From an uncultured Nocardioides sp. (GTDB taxonomy: Bacteria; Actinomycetota; Actinomycetes; Propionibacteriales; Nocardioidaceae): a stretch of DNA of 40,009 nt. Where the stretch lies: contig NZ_CAMPGZ010000007.1 of the NCBI RefSeq assembly GCF_946885725.1, positions 1-40,009 of the forward strand, written 5' to 3'. Below the pieces are notes generated by a model. It was not told the DNA's origin. It saw only the letters and a program-made list of their open reading frames with translations, and did not search any database. Positions within the stretch are counted from its first letter, which is position 1; the number at the start of each line of letters is the position of its first letter. Below are positions 1 to 8,296 of this stretch, one piece after another. Both the position numbers and the translations under genes were made by a program.

Positions 1-723
1 GTGCTGATGCCCTCGGACTACCTCGGAGCCGGCCAGCGCCTGCTGAAGTCGTGGGACTACGACGACGATGCGGACTCCGCCGCGGCGGCGTACTTCAACG
101 CCGTCTGGAAGGAGACGCTGCGGCTGACCTTCCACGACGACATGCGCGAGGCGGTGTGGCCGGAGGGCGACGGCCGGTGGTTCGAGGTGATGCGGCGGCT
201 GCTCGAGGACCCCGACAGCCACTGGTGGGACGACGCGAACACCGAGACGACCATCGAGACGCGCGACGACATCCTGGCCGCGGCTCTGGCCGCCGCGCGC
301 GACGACCTCGTCGTGCGGCAGTCGCGGCGCGCGGTCGACTGGACGTGGGGCCACCACCACCGGCTGAACCTCGAGAACCAGACGCTCGGCCAGTCCGACA
401 TCGGCCTGGTGCAGTGGCTGTTCAACCGCGGCGGCTGGCAGGTCGGCGGCGGCTCCGAGATCGTCAATGCGACCAGCTGGAACGCCGCCACCGACACCTA
501 CGAGGTCACCGCCGCGCCGTCGATGCGGATGGTCGTGTCGATGGCCGACTTCGACGACTCGCGCTGGGTCAGCCTGACTGGGACGTCCGGCCACGCGTTC
601 CACGACAACTACGTCGACCAGACCGAGCTGTGGGCCGAGGGCCGCACGCTGCCGTGGCTGTGGTCGCGCGACGCCCTCGAGGAGTCCGCCGAGCACCGGC
701 TGGTGCTGAAGCCCGGCGAGTAG
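1..723 (+). CDS. Penicillin acylase family protein (S45 peptidase), C-terminal part only
   Basis: This is the last 240 codons of a gene cut by the left window edge; the frame is open at base 1, so the GTG there is not shown to be the start. The C-terminal stretch resembles the end of the beta chain of penicillin/cephalosporin acylases: NATSWNAATDTY, then SMRMVVSMADFDDSRWV, then TGTSGHAFHDNYVDQTELW and a terminal RTLPWLWSRDAL. Family members are Ntn-hydrolases of roughly 700-900 residues, cleaved after a spacer to expose the catalytic beta-chain Ser. That Ser, the signal peptide and the alpha chain lie outside the window, so substrate and localisation cannot be judged. A palindromic repeat follows the stop within 10 bases. 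Confidence 0.85.
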   Translation: MLMPSDYLGAGQRLLKSWDYDDDADSAAAAYFNAVWKETLRLTFHDDMREAVWPEGDGRWFEVMRRLLEDPDSHWWDDANTETTIETRDDILAAALAAARDDLVVRQSRRAVDWTWGHHHRLNLENQTLGQSDIGLVQWLFNRGGWQVGGGSEIVNATSWNAATDTYEVTAAPSMRMVVSMADFDDSRWVSLTGTSGHAFHDNYVDQTELWAEGRTLPWLWSRDALEESAEHRLVLKPGE

Positions 724-730
724 CCGATCC

Positions 731-770
731 GGGTGGTCGAGCTCGGGTGGTCGGAGCTTGTCGAGACCAC
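731..770. repeat. REP-like palindromic repeat, copy 1 (compound)
   Basis: Two GGGTGGTC units in tandem (731-738 and 745-752) are followed by AGCTTGTCGA and the closing arm GACCAC at 765-770, so the element can fold into a hairpin. The same arms recur in five other places in the window, always between genes or at gene ends. Confidence 0.75.
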
Positions 771-783
771 ACTCCCGAGCCCG

Positions 784-789
784 TACGCT
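784..789 (+). promoter_or_regulatory. -10 box of a leaderless promoter for the cyclo-ligase
   Basis: TACGCT fits TANNNT and lies 6 bases before the ATG at 796. The transcript would start at or next to the start codon, consistent with the absence of a Shine-Dalgarno sequence. Confidence 0.5.
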
Positions 790-795
790 CGCGGC

Positions 796-1392
796 ATGGA
801 GGAGAGGGACGCCCCGCCGGTCGACGGCGCCAAGATCGCGCTGCGCGACCAGCTGATGACCACGCGCCGCCGCCGCTCCCTGCTCGAGGTGAACGAGTCG
901 GGGCGTGCGATCGCCGAGCACCTGCTGGCCACGCCGGAGGTGCGCAACGCGGCGACTGTCGCGGCGTACGTCTCCCGCGACCACGAGCCCGGCACCGGGC
1001 CGCTCATCGACGCCATCCACGCTGCCGGTCGGCACGTGCTGCTCCCGGTCGTCCTGCCCGGTATGGACCTCGACTGGGGCCGGTACACCGGCGACGCCGA
1101 CCTGGTGAGCGCTCGCTACGGCCTGCTCGAGCCTGACGAGCCCTACCTCGGCGTCGACGCCGTCGCCACGGCCGACGCGGTCCTGGTGCCCGGGCTCGCC
1201 GTCGACCGACGCGGTATGCGGCTGGGTCGCGGCGCTGGCTGCTACGACCGTGCGCTCTCCCGTGTGCCGGTTGGGACCTTCGTGTGCGTGCTGCTGTACG
1301 ACGACGAGGTGCTCGACCACGTCCCGTCGGCACCCCACGACCGGCGGGTCAACGCCGTCGCCACGCCGTCCGGGCTCACCCGCCTGGGCTGA
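796..1392 (+). CDS. 5-formyltetrahydrofolate cyclo-ligase family protein
   Basis: A 198-residue protein of the 5-FTHF cyclo-ligase (MTHFS) family, which converts 5-formyl-THF to 5,10-methenyl-THF with ATP in one-carbon metabolism. The N-terminal basic stretch KIALRDQLMTTRRRR matches the usual K-x3-R start of the family. VLVPGLAVDRRGMRLGRGAGCYDRAL is the signature, with the glycine-rich loop and C-Y-D-R (usually Y-Y-D-R). The open frame extends to 733, but the ATG at 796 fits the family start and sits just after a -10-like box. The M. tuberculosis homologue Rv0992c lies beside galU in the same way, although in the opposite orientation. The last 17 bases overlap the convergent GIY-YIG gene. Confidence 0.9.
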   Translation: MEERDAPPVDGAKIALRDQLMTTRRRRSLLEVNESGRAIAEHLLATPEVRNAATVAAYVSRDHEPGTGPLIDAIHAAGRHVLLPVVLPGMDLDWGRYTGDADLVSARYGLLEPDEPYLGVDAVATADAVLVPGLAVDRRGMRLGRGAGCYDRALSRVPVGTFVCVLLYDDEVLDHVPSAPHDRRVNAVATPSGLTRLG

Positions 1393-1723
1393 GGCCATTC
1401 GGGTGGTCGTCCGGGTGGTCGAGCTCGTCGAGACCACGTCGCGTAGAGCGGGAGCGCGCCAGCGCCGGCAGGTCCTCGAACCGCCCCTCGACCCGAGCCA
1501 GACGCTTGGCGAGTGACCAGCCTTGCAGCTGCTTCTCGAGTCCGAAGGCGTCGGTGACCTTCTCCAACTCCGCACACCACAGCAGCTCGACGGGGAGTGG
1601 GCAGGCCGTGTTGCGCGAGCCTTCGCCGATGCTGTGCTGGTGGACGCGTTGCTGGACGTCGAACCGCGTGCTGCCGACGTACAGCGTCCCGTCGGCGCAG
1701 CGAAGGATGTACGTGAAGGGCAT
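1376..1723 (-). CDS. Small GIY-YIG nuclease domain protein with a repeat-derived C-terminus
   Basis: A 115-residue protein. MPFTYILRCADGTLYVGST carries the Y-I-L / Y-V-G core of the GIY-YIG fold, followed by the Arg-bearing helix (QQRVHQHS) and the Glu-bearing helix (LEKQLQGWS), so the catalytic Tyr, Arg and Glu all appear present. This is the UvrC-N/YhbQ-like single-domain group, probably DNA-directed, with no known precise substrate. The open frame runs upstream to 1828, but that part (VVELVETT) is translated palindromic repeat, so the ATG at 1723 is preferred. The tail after about residue 96 (RGLDELDHPDDHPNG) is likewise encoded by repeat copy 2 and overlaps the end of the cyclo-ligase gene. 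Confidence 0.8.
   Translation of the reverse strand: MPFTYILRCADGTLYVGSTRFDVQQRVHQHSIGEGSRNTACPLPVELLWCAELEKVTDAFGLEKQLQGWSLAKRLARVEGRFEDLPALARSRSTRRGLDELDHPDDHPNGLSPGG
1401..1437. repeat. REP-like palindromic repeat, copy 2
   Basis: GGGTGGTC occurs twice (1401-1408 and 1413-1420), then GAGCTCGTCGA and GACCAC closing at 1437. It lies between the cyclo-ligase stop and the GIY-YIG domain, inside the 3' end of the latter's frame. Confidence 0.75.
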
Positions 1724-1784
1724 GGTCCAGGCTGGCGCACGGACGACTACTGCGTCGGCCTGACTGCCTCGCCTGTGGACGAGA

Positions 1785-1809
1785 GTGGTCTCGACAAGCT
1801 CGACCACCC
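1785..1809. repeat. REP-like palindromic repeat, copy 3
   Basis: GTGGTC, then TCGACAAGCTC, then GACCACCC. It is the inverse orientation of copies 1 and 2. It lies between the GIY-YIG start and the UDP-glucose pyrophosphorylase promoter. Confidence 0.75.
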
Positions 1810-1832
1810 GAGCTGGCGACCGCCGCACTCGC

Positions 1833-1838
1833 TAGATT
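1833..1838 (+). promoter_or_regulatory. -10 box of a leaderless promoter for UDP-glucose pyrophosphorylase
   Basis: TAGATT followed by 7 bases and the ATG at 1846. No Shine-Dalgarno sequence is visible, so a leaderless transcript is likely. Confidence 0.5.
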
Positions 1839-1845
1839 CGGGCAC

Positions 1846-3222
1846 ATGAGCGACGAGGGGCTGCGGCAGGCGCGGGAGAAGATGAGGGCGGCCGGGGTGG
1901 ACCCGGTGGCGATCGAGGTGTTCGCCCACTACTACCGGCTGGTCGAGAGCGGCGAGACCGGGATGGTTCCGGAGTCGACGATCGAGCCGCTCGACTCTCC
2001 GTCGCTGGCCGACGCGGACGTGCCGGACGACCTGGCGCGGGAGGCGATCGGCCGGACCGCGGTGATCAAGCTCAACGGCGGCCTCGGTACGTCGATGGGC
2101 ATGGACCGCGCGAAGTCGCTGCTCGAGGTGCGTGGGGGGCTGACCTTCCTCGACATCATCGTGCGGCAGGTGCTGTCGCTGAGGAAGCGGTACGACGCAC
2201 CGCTTCCGCTGATCTTCATGGACAGCTTCCGGACGTCCGACGACACGCTGGCGGTGCTGGACCGGTACCCCGAGCTGCCGGTCGAGGGGCTACCCCTGGA
2301 CTTCCTGCAGAACAAGGAGCCCAAGCTCCGCGCCGACGACCTCACCCCGGTGGAGTGGCCCGCCGACCCCGACCTCGAGTGGTGTCCGCCGGGCCACGGC
2401 GACATCTACACCGCGCTGCGCGGCACCGGCCTGCTCGACAAGCTCATCGACGCCGGCTACACCCAGGTCTTCGTCTCCAACTCCGACAACCTCGGCGCGC
2501 TGCCGGACCCGCGCGTGGCCGGCTGGTTCGCCGGCTCGGGGGCGCCGTTCGCGATCGAGGCGGTACGGCGTACTCCGTCGGACCGCAAGGGCGGGCACTT
2601 CGCGCTCCGCAAGTCCGACGGCCGGATCGTGCTGCGCGAGACCGCGCAGACCCTCGAGGAGGACAAGGCCGCGCTGGGGGACCTCGACCGGCACAAGTTC
2701 TGCTCGACCAACAACCTCTGGATCGACCTCAACGCGCTGCGAGACGAGCTCGACAAGCGCAACGGCATCCTCGGCCTGGCGCTGATCCGCAACACCAAGA
2801 CCGTCGACCCGACCGACCCCGAGAGCCCCGAGGTCGTGCAGATCGAGACCGCGATGGGTGCGGCGATCGAGGTGTTCGACGGGGCGACCACCATCGAGGT
2901 GACCCGCGCGCGGTTCGTGCCGGTGAAGACGACCAACGACCTGCTGGTCCTTCGTTCGGACTGCTACGAGCTCGACGACGACCACGTGCTGCACAAGGTC
3001 TCGAAACACCTCCCGTTCGTCGACCTGGACCCGCGCTACTACAAGCTCGTCGCCGACTTCGACCAGCGCTTCCCCGACGGCGCACCGTCACTGCGGGAGG
3101 CCCGGAAGCTCGTGGTCAACGGCGACTGGACCTTCGGCGCGGACGTGAAGGTCGTCGGCGAGGCGGTCCTGAACGACGAGGGTGCCGGGCGGCGCGTGGA
3201 AGCGGGAACGACGCTGGGCTGA
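1846..3222 (+). CDS. UTP-glucose-1-phosphate uridylyltransferase, eukaryotic (UGP2) type
   Basis: A 458-residue UDPGP-family enzyme making UDP-glucose from UTP and glucose-1-phosphate, a precursor for cell-wall glycans. The nucleotide-binding motif [20 protein letters not shown] is near residues 70-90. Later landmarks are [24 protein letters not shown] (sugar-nucleotide pocket) and [12 protein letters not shown]. This long family is unrelated in detail to the roughly 300-residue bacterial GalU. In M. tuberculosis galU (Rv0993) is directly upstream of the moeA1/glp homologue, so this looks like non-orthologous replacement at the same address. The end is only 17 bases before the next start, and that gene has its own promoter-like box. 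A clear family assignment. Confidence 0.93.
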   Translation: MSDEGLRQAREKMRAAGVDPVAIEVFAHYYRLVESGETGMVPESTIEPLDSPSLADADVPDDLAREAIGRTAVIKLNGGLGTSMGMDRAKSLLEVRGGLTFLDIIVRQVLSLRKRYDAPLPLIFMDSFRTSDDTLAVLDRYPELPVEGLPLDFLQNKEPKLRADDLTPVEWPADPDLEWCPPGHGDIYTALRGTGLLDKLIDAGYTQVFVSNSDNLGALPDPRVAGWFAGSGAPFAIEAVRRTPSDRKGGHFALRKSDGRIVLRETAQTLEEDKAALGDLDRHKFCSTNNLWIDLNALRDELDKRNGILGLALIRNTKTVDPTDPESPEVVQIETAMGAAIEVFDGATTIEVTRARFVPVKTTNDLLVLRSDCYELDDDHVLHKVSKHLPFVDLDPRYYKLVADFDQRFPDGAPSLREARKLVVNGDWTFGADVKVVGEAVLNDEGAGRRVEAGTTLG

Positions 3223-3226
3223 CGGA

Positions 3227-3232
3227 TACATT
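3227..3232 (+). promoter_or_regulatory. -10 box of a leaderless promoter for glp
   Basis: TACATT sits 7 bases before the ATG at 3240, inside the 17-base gap after the pyrophosphorylase stop. It would give glp and the genes behind it a transcript of their own. Confidence 0.45.
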
Positions 3233-3239
3233 GGCCGGT

Positions 3240-4490
3240 ATGACGCGCTCCCTGATGCCGACCGACCGGCTGAGCACAGTCGACGAGCACGTCGAGCGGA
3301 TCGTCGAGTCGATCCCGCCGCTCCCGCCGTACGACCAGCCGCTGCTGGAGGCAGTCGGCCTCCCGGTGTGCGAGAGCATCACGGCGTCGATGGACCTGCC
3401 GGCCTTCGACAACAGCGCGATGGACGGGTACGCCGTCTACTTCGACGACGTCGCCACGGCCAGCGAGGACCACCCGGTGCACCTGCCGGTGGTGGGGGAG
3501 ATGGCGGCAGGGCAGACCAAGCTGTTCGCGCTCTCGCCCGGCACCGCGGTGCGGATCATGACCGGCGCGCCGGTCCCGCAGGGCGCCGACTCGGTCGTAC
3601 CCGTGGAGTGGACCGACGGCGGCATCGCCAACGTGCGCATCACGAAGGCGCCGACCAAGGGGCAGCACGTGCGGTACGCCGGCGAGGACGTGCGCCGCGG
3701 CGACGTGATCCTCGAGGAGGGGACCGTCCTCGGACCGCGCCAGATCGGCCTGCTCGCCTCGGTCGGCCGCGCGACCGTGGCGGCCCGGCCGCGCCCCCGC
3801 GTGGTCATCGTGTCGACGGGTTCCGAGCTGCGCGAGCCGGGCTCCGGCCTCGACCACGACTCGATCTACGACGCGAACAGCTACATGCTGGCGGCTGCCG
3901 CACGTGCCGCCGGCGCGATCGCCTACCGCGTCGGCATCGTGTCCGACGACCCCACCGCGTTCACCGACGCGCTCAGCGACCAGCTGGTGCGCGCCGACCT
4001 GGTCGTCACCAGCGGCGGCGTGAGCAAGGGTGCGTACGACGTGGTCAAGGAGGTGCTGGCCGAGCTCGGCACCGTGTCCTTCGGCGAGGTCGCGATGCAG
4101 CCCGGGAAGCCGCAGGGCTTCGGGTTCATCGGCGAGGACGCGACGCCGATCATCACGCTGCCGGGCAACCCGGTGTCGGCGTACGTGTCGTTCGAGATGT
4201 TCGTGCTGCCGGCCATCCGCCGGATGATGGGCAAGACGCCGTACCGCCGTCCGATGGTGCGCGCGCTGCTCACCAAGGGCATCAACTCGATGCCGGGCAA
4301 GCGGCAGTTCGCGCGGGCGTACTTCGAGGTCGACGGCAAGGGTGCCCACGTCACACCGGTGGGCGGCCATGGGTCGCACCTGCTCGGCGACCTCTCCGAC
4401 GCGAACGCGTTGATCGTGCTGCCCGAGGACGTCACGGCCGTGCAGGCCGGCGAGCAGGTCCAGGTGCTCGTGCTCGACCGGGACTTCTGA
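3240..4490 (+). CDS. glp: Gephyrin-like molybdotransferase Glp (MoeA family)
   Basis: A 416-residue MoeA/gephyrin-E family protein. MoeA inserts molybdate into adenylylated molybdopterin. Motifs in order: [15 protein letters not shown] (about 45-60), [20 protein letters not shown] (about 100-120), [16 protein letters not shown] with [24 protein letters not shown] and [15 protein letters not shown]. The acidic residues in MDGYA, EDVRRGD and GAYD are kept, so catalysis is not excluded. In Corynebacterium the orthologue in the same gene order (galU-glp-rimJ-glpR) binds FtsZ and a membrane receptor, GlpR/SepX, and works in cell division; the SepX-like gene lies 1.65 kb downstream here. The ATG at 3240 is just behind a -10-like box; M6 is an alternative start. 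Divisome function is inferred from family and context. Confidence 0.9.
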   Translation: MTRSLMPTDRLSTVDEHVERIVESIPPLPPYDQPLLEAVGLPVCESITASMDLPAFDNSAMDGYAVYFDDVATASEDHPVHLPVVGEMAAGQTKLFALSPGTAVRIMTGAPVPQGADSVVPVEWTDGGIANVRITKAPTKGQHVRYAGEDVRRGDVILEEGTVLGPRQIGLLASVGRATVAARPRPRVVIVSTGSELREPGSGLDHDSIYDANSYMLAAAARAAGAIAYRVGIVSDDPTAFTDALSDQLVRADLVVTSGGVSKGAYDVVKEVLAELGTVSFGEVAMQPGKPQGFGFIGEDATPIITLPGNPVSAYVSFEMFVLPAIRRMMGKTPYRRPMVRALLTKGINSMPGKRQFARAYFEVDGKGAHVTPVGGHGSHLLGDLSDANALIVLPEDVTAVQAGEQVQVLVLDRDF

Positions 4491-4975
4491 TGACTGACGC
4501 GCCACGGCTGACCCACGTCGACGAGTCCGGGGCCGCCCGGATGGTCGACGTGTCGGCGAAGGACGTCACCGCGCGGCAGGCCGTCGCGTCGGGCCGCGTG
4601 CTGGTCTCGCCCGAGGTGGTGCGGCTGCTGCGCGGCGAGGGCGTGCCGAAGGGCGACGCGCTCGGGGTCGCGCGCGTCGCGGGGATCATGGCCGCCAAGC
4701 GCACGCCCGACCTGGTGCCGCTGTGCCACCCGCTGGCGATCTCGGGCGTGACCGTCGACCTGGCGGTCGCCGACGACGCCGTCGAGATCACCGCCACCGT
4801 GCGCACGAGCGACCGAACCGGTGTCGAGATGGAGGCGCTCACGGCCGTGTCCGTCGCGGCGCTGACCGTGGTCGACATGGTCAAGGCCGTGGACAAGGGA
4901 GCGGTCATCACCGACATCCGCGTGGAGTCCAAGACCGGCGGCAAGTCCGGCGACTGGGTGCGGGACGCGCGATGA
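4490..4975 (+). CDS. moaC: Cyclic pyranopterin monophosphate synthase MoaC
   Basis: A 161-residue protein, the usual MoaC length. It converts the 3',8-cyclo-GTP product of MoaA to cyclic pyranopterin phosphate, the first pterin of molybdenum cofactor synthesis. Signatures are [20 protein letters not shown] at the N-terminus, [13 protein letters not shown] with the active-site His, and [21 protein letters not shown] followed by a catalytic-type KAVDKGA and [12 protein letters not shown]. The ATG overlaps the glp stop (ATGA), so translation is probably coupled. No moaA is in the window; the other early cofactor genes must be elsewhere if the pathway works. Confidence 0.95.
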   Translation: MTDAPRLTHVDESGAARMVDVSAKDVTARQAVASGRVLVSPEVVRLLRGEGVPKGDALGVARVAGIMAAKRTPDLVPLCHPLAISGVTVDLAVADDAVEITATVRTSDRTGVEMEALTAVSVAALTVVDMVKAVDKGAVITDIRVESKTGGKSGDWVRDAR

Positions 4976-5442
4976 AGGCAGCCGTCGTCGTCGCGTCCAA
5001 CCGCGCGTCCGCCGGGGTCTACGAGGACACCACCGGGCCGCTGATCGTGGCCGCACTCCGCGACGAGGGCTTCGAGGTCGACGACCCCGTCGTCGTCCCG
5101 GACGGCGAGCCGGTCGGTGCCGCGATCAAGGAGGCCGTGGCGTCGGGGGCACGCGCGGTGCTGACGACCGGCGGGACCGGGCTGACTCCAACCGACCGCA
5201 CGCCCGAGGTGACGCGGCCGCTGCTCGACCGCGAGGTGCCGGGCGTGGCCGAGGCGATCCGCGCACGCGGCGTCGCGCAGGGCGTGCCGACGGCGGCGCT
5301 CTCGCGCGGCCTCGCCGGCGTGAGCGGGCAGGCGTTCGTCGTGAACCTCCCCGGGTCGCGCGGCGGCGTCAAGGACGGACTCGCGGTCGTCGTACCCCTT
5401 TTACGGCACGCCGTCGAGCAGATCGTGGGGAGTGACCACTGA
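4972..5442 (+). CDS. mog: Molybdopterin adenylyltransferase, Mog/MoaB family
   Basis: A 156-residue MPT-binding domain protein that adenylylates molybdopterin before MoeA adds metal. Visible motifs are [19 protein letters not shown] at the start, the MPT/ATP-binding loop [17 protein letters not shown] (about 60-80), then VPGVAEAIR and [20 protein letters not shown] with the terminal G-S-R-G-G loop. The start overlaps the moaC stop (ATGA), making glp-moaC-mog one translationally coupled run. Adding moaC and mog next to glp suggests the cofactor function of the locus is retained here, unlike the shorter mycobacterial arrangement. Confidence 0.92.
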   Translation: MKAAVVVASNRASAGVYEDTTGPLIVAALRDEGFEVDDPVVVPDGEPVGAAIKEAVASGARAVLTTGGTGLTPTDRTPEVTRPLLDREVPGVAEAIRARGVAQGVPTAALSRGLAGVSGQAFVVNLPGSRGGVKDGLAVVVPLLRHAVEQIVGSDH

Positions 5443-5462
5443 GCACGTCGTGGCGCGTCACG

Positions 5463-6047
5463 TTGCGGGCCGGCCGGGTGGGCGTGCGTCCGCTGCTGAT
5501 GTCTGACGCGAAGGCCTGGGCGGAGGTACGGCGTCGCAACGCGGCCTGGCTGACGCCGTGGGAGGCCACGCTGCCGCCCGGCGACCGGACCGCGCCGAAG
5601 TCGTTCCGCGGCCTCGTCCGCGACCTGCACCGGCAGGCCCGCGAACGGCGCGCGCTGCCGTTCGCGGTGACCGTCGACGACGAGTTCGCCGGCCAGATCA
5701 CGGTCACCAACATCACCGGCGGCTCGGCGCGGTGGGCGCAGATCGGCTACTGGATCGACCAACGGTTCGCGGGTCAGGGCGTGATGCCGACGGCGCTCGC
5801 GCTGGTGACCGACTACTGCATCTTCGAGCTCGACCTGCACCGGGTCGAGGTGGCGATCCGGCCGGAGAACGCCGCATCGCTGCGGGTAGTGGAGAAGCTC
5901 GGCTTCACCGAGGTCGGCTACGCCAAGGGCTACCTGCACATCGACGGCGCCTGGCGCGACCACCGGCTGTTCGCGTTGACGCGCGAAGAGTGCGAGGGCG
6001 GCGTGCTGCGGCGGTACCGGCAGGGCCCCCGCGCCGAGAACACCTGA
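5463..6047 (+). CDS. GNAT family N-acetyltransferase, RimJ/RimL type
   Basis: A protein of about 194 residues with the RimJ/RimL form of the GNAT fold: VGVRPLLMSDAKAWAEVRRRNAAWL at the N-terminus, FAGQITVTNITGG, the acetyl-CoA region IGYWIDQRFAGQGVMPTAL, and HRVEVAIRPENAASLRVVEKLGF at the end. RimJ-like enzymes acetylate N-terminal amines of proteins; the target here is unknown. The gene occupies the rimJ position of the galU-glp-rimJ-glpR order (Rv0995). The start is uncertain. TTG at 5463 is the first standard start in frame, but the frame opens at 5436 and reads [11 protein letters not shown] upstream. A CTG at 5439, overlapping the mog stop, would include that part. Confidence 0.87.
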   Translation: MRAGRVGVRPLLMSDAKAWAEVRRRNAAWLTPWEATLPPGDRTAPKSFRGLVRDLHRQARERRALPFAVTVDDEFAGQITVTNITGGSARWAQIGYWIDQRFAGQGVMPTALALVTDYCIFELDLHRVEVAIRPENAASLRVVEKLGFTEVGYAKGYLHIDGAWRDHRLFALTREECEGGVLRRYRQGPRAENT

Positions 6048-6128
6048 AATCACATCAGTCACACAAGGTCACAGGAGTGATCTCGCGACACACCGCTCCA
6101 CGTGCGGGTCGAACTGCTCCGGCGCTCC

Positions 6129-6134
6129 TATCGT
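6129..6134 (+). promoter_or_regulatory. -10 box of a leaderless promoter for the sepX-like gene
   Basis: TATCGT lies 7 bases before the GTG at 6142, in the 94-base gap behind the acetyltransferase. No ribosome binding site is visible. Confidence 0.5.
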
Positions 6135-6141
6135 TCGTCGC

Positions 6142-7029
6142 GTGGACCTGTCGGCAGTCATCTTCGTCGTGCTCGCCGTGGCGTGGGCCGTCTACCTGAT
6201 TCCCAAGGCGCTCAAGCACCACGACGAAGTGGCGAAGACCCGCTCGGTGGACACCTTCTCCTCGGAGCTGCGCGTCGTCGCCCGTCGCGAGGCGGTGAGC
6301 GGTCGCGACAGCCGCCTGGTCGTGCCGTCCGTCTCCGAGGACGACGGCGCCACCGCCAGTGACAAGACCGACAAGGTCGCCAACGCCAAGAAGGCCGCGC
6401 CGGTCGACCGCCGTGCCGCCCGCGCGGCCCGGCTCGCCGCCCGCGCCGCTGCCCGACGCCGTCGCCGGGTGCTGCTCTTCCTGCTTCTCTGCACCGTTGT
6501 CGTCGCCGGCCTCGCCGCGTTCGCGATCGTGCCCTGGTGGGCCGACGCGATCCCGGGCGGACTCGTGCTGCTGTGGCTGGTGCTGTGCCGAACCCAGGTC
6601 CGCCGCGCCCGTGACGCTCGCTGGGAGGCCGACCTCGTCACCGCGATCGAGCAGGAGGAGGCGGTCCGCCCGGCCGCCGCCGGCCTCGACGTCCCGGCCA
6701 TCCGCAACGCGCAGGGCTTCGAGGAGGTCGCGCCGGAGGAGGACACCATCGCGATCCCCGTCGACGTCCTCGACGCCGTCATGGTGCCGACCGAGGACGG
6801 CGGCTCGCTCTGGGACCCGCTGCCCGTCACGCTGCCGACGTACGTCACGAAGCCGAAGGCGAAGCGCACCGTCCGCACCATCGACCTCGACGAGCCGGGC
6901 ACCTGGACCTCGGGCCGCAACGAGCAGGACTCCGCGCTGGTCGCGGAGGCCGAGGTCCAGCGGGCACAGCAGGCCGAGCAGGCCGCCGACGAGGCGCCGG
7001 TCGAGCAGCAGCGCGCGGTGGGGTCCTGA
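6142..7029 (+). CDS. sepX: SepX/GlpR-like divisome membrane protein
   Basis: A 295-residue protein. A membrane segment starts almost at the N-terminus (LSAVIFVVLAVAWAVYLIP, residues 3-21), followed by KALKHHDEVAKTRSVDTFS. A charged, Ala/Arg-rich linker (about 65-110) leads to two more hydrophobic segments (VLLFLLLCTVVVAGLAAFAI and PGGLVLLWLVLC, about 112-150), then a soluble acidic tail of about 140 residues rich in Glu, Gln and Ala. This architecture and the place behind glp and rimJ match SepX of Streptomyces and GlpR of Corynebacterium (Rv0996 in M. tuberculosis), the membrane receptor of Glp at the division site. The call rests mainly on topology and gene order. Confidence 0.8.
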   Translation: MDLSAVIFVVLAVAWAVYLIPKALKHHDEVAKTRSVDTFSSELRVVARREAVSGRDSRLVVPSVSEDDGATASDKTDKVANAKKAAPVDRRAARAARLAARAAARRRRRVLLFLLLCTVVVAGLAAFAIVPWWADAIPGGLVLLWLVLCRTQVRRARDARWEADLVTAIEQEEAVRPAAAGLDVPAIRNAQGFEEVAPEEDTIAIPVDVLDAVMVPTEDGGSLWDPLPVTLPTYVTKPKAKRTVRTIDLDEPGTWTSGRNEQDSALVAEAEVQRAQQAEQAADEAPVEQQRAVGS

Positions 7030-7092
7030 TTCGGCGGCTCCCGCCGACGGCTGGTATCTTTTCTGCTCGCGTCCGGTTCGTCCGGGCCGCAT

Positions 7093-7168
<76 letters not shown>

Positions 7169-7173
7169 CATCG

Positions 7174-7229
7174 GAACCCCGTCCCACCAGCGGAAACACC
7201 GCAGGAGGGGCGGGGTTCTGGCTTTGTCA
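7174..7229 (+). terminator. Terminator behind tRNA-Ala
   Basis: GAACCCCGTCCC (7174-7185) pairs with GGGGCGGGGTTC (7207-7218) with one G-U pair. The loop contains its own small GCGG/CCGC hairpin. A moderately T-rich stretch (GCTTTGTCATT) follows. Confidence 0.6.
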
Positions 7230-7277
7230 TTCGCCTACTCCTCGCTGATGCGCACCCCCCGCGCACCCCGGAGCCTC

Positions 7278-7709
7278 TCAGGCACCCGACAGTTCACCCA
7301 TGTGCGCCGCGTCGGCGGCCCCGATCGGGCAAGCCCAGACCGCGCGACCGTGTTCGACAACAGCTTGGCGGGGATGGTTGGCAGGGTGAGCCGCGCAGAT
7401 CGGCCAGTTGGTGGGTCGGCCGAGCCGGGCGAGTTCCTCGATCACCCATTCCTGGACCTGGTCGGCCAGATGGGCGAGCGCCATATCTTCGGACAGCGAC
7501 AGGTCCAGCCACACCCCCATGCCAGTTCCGTCAGCCGCGAACAGCATGACGGACTCCGACTGTTCCCAGGTCTGCCACGTCGACGGCTCCACGCGTGGCA
7601 GCGGCACACCTGTGGCCGCCAAGTCCTTGAGGATGATGCCGAGCACCTCGTCGATCGCACACGTCACGCGTTTAGTGTCGTTGACCTGGATCGAACCGCC
7701 CAACGGCAC
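7278..7709 (-). CDS. Hypothetical protein (143 residues)
   Basis: I do not recognise a named family. The product is acidic and looks like a real soluble protein: an N-terminal half with DEVLGIILKDLAATGVPLP, a central strand-rich part (SVMLFAADGTGMGVWLDLSLS), the helix ALAHLADQVQEWVIEELARLG, and a Pro/His/Cys-containing end (PICAAHPANHP, then AVWACPIGA) that could bind metal through two Cys and two His. The GTG at 7709 is the only reasonable start near the beginning; a TTG lies two codons on. It faces the tRNA terminator and is divergent from the STAS gene downstream. About 200 bases without a gene (7710-7908) separate the two; I see no clear element there. Confidence 0.6.
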   Translation of the reverse strand: MPLGGSIQVNDTKRVTCAIDEVLGIILKDLAATGVPLPRVEPSTWQTWEQSESVMLFAADGTGMGVWLDLSLSEDMALAHLADQVQEWVIEELARLGRPTNWPICAAHPANHPRQAVVEHGRAVWACPIGAADAAHMGELSGA

Positions 7710-7908
7710 TCACCACCGAGCCCGCCGTACGCAGGTTCCTGGAGGACCGGCTGCGTTCACTCACCTGAGTCACTCGGTCCGTAAAGCGGGGGAGACCGAA
7801 CCACCCGATTGGCACTACCTTCCGCTGACTGCACGGGGTTACCGTTGAGCCAGTTCCGGAAGCGTCTGAGCCCAGGATGTCACCCGGCGCCCTCGATCGG
7901 GTTCGACG

Positions 7909-8277
7909 ATGGCTTCACGCATCACCAGCGTGCCTTCGGGCGGCGTCCAGGTGATCGGTCTTCACGGCGAGTTCGACGTCAGTACGGCGTCGACTCTGGC
8001 CGCCGCGCTCGAGACCGCCGAGCGTCACCCCCGACCGTTCACAGTCGTCGACCTCGGCGACACCTGCTTCGTCGACTGCGCAACTCTCGACGTGCTCGTC
8101 TCGGCGGCCCGTCATCACACCGCACGCGGGGGCCGCTTGGCGCTCGCCTCCGCCCGCGGCACTGTCGCGCGGGTCCTGACACTGGCCGGTGTCGGCAGCG
8201 AGTGCGCCGTGTTCGCGTCGACGAGCCAGACGGTGCGCGCCATGGAGCAGGAGCAGCATCTGGTCCCCGGCGGCTGA
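7909..8277 (+). CDS. STAS domain protein (anti-sigma-factor-antagonist-like), no phosphorylatable Ser
   Basis: A 122-residue single STAS domain: VQVIGLHGEFDVSTASTLAAAL (strand and first helix), FTVVDLGDTCFVDCATLDVLVSA (core strand and switch loop), GGRLALASARGTVARVLTLAGV and a short tail. SpoIIAA/RsbV-type partners bind an anti-sigma kinase when the Ser after the switch-loop Asp is unphosphorylated. Here that position is Cys (D-C-A-T instead of D-S-x-G) and the Gly is also lost, so classical phosphorylation control is unlikely. ATG at 7909; the upstream frame has no domain content. It converges on the small zinc-finger gene across a strong hairpin. Confidence 0.85.
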   Translation: MASRITSVPSGGVQVIGLHGEFDVSTASTLAAALETAERHPRPFTVVDLGDTCFVDCATLDVLVSAARHHTARGGRLALASARGTVARVLTLAGVGSECAVFASTSQTVRAMEQEQHLVPGG

Positions 8278-8296
8278 CCGACGGACACTCCGGACC

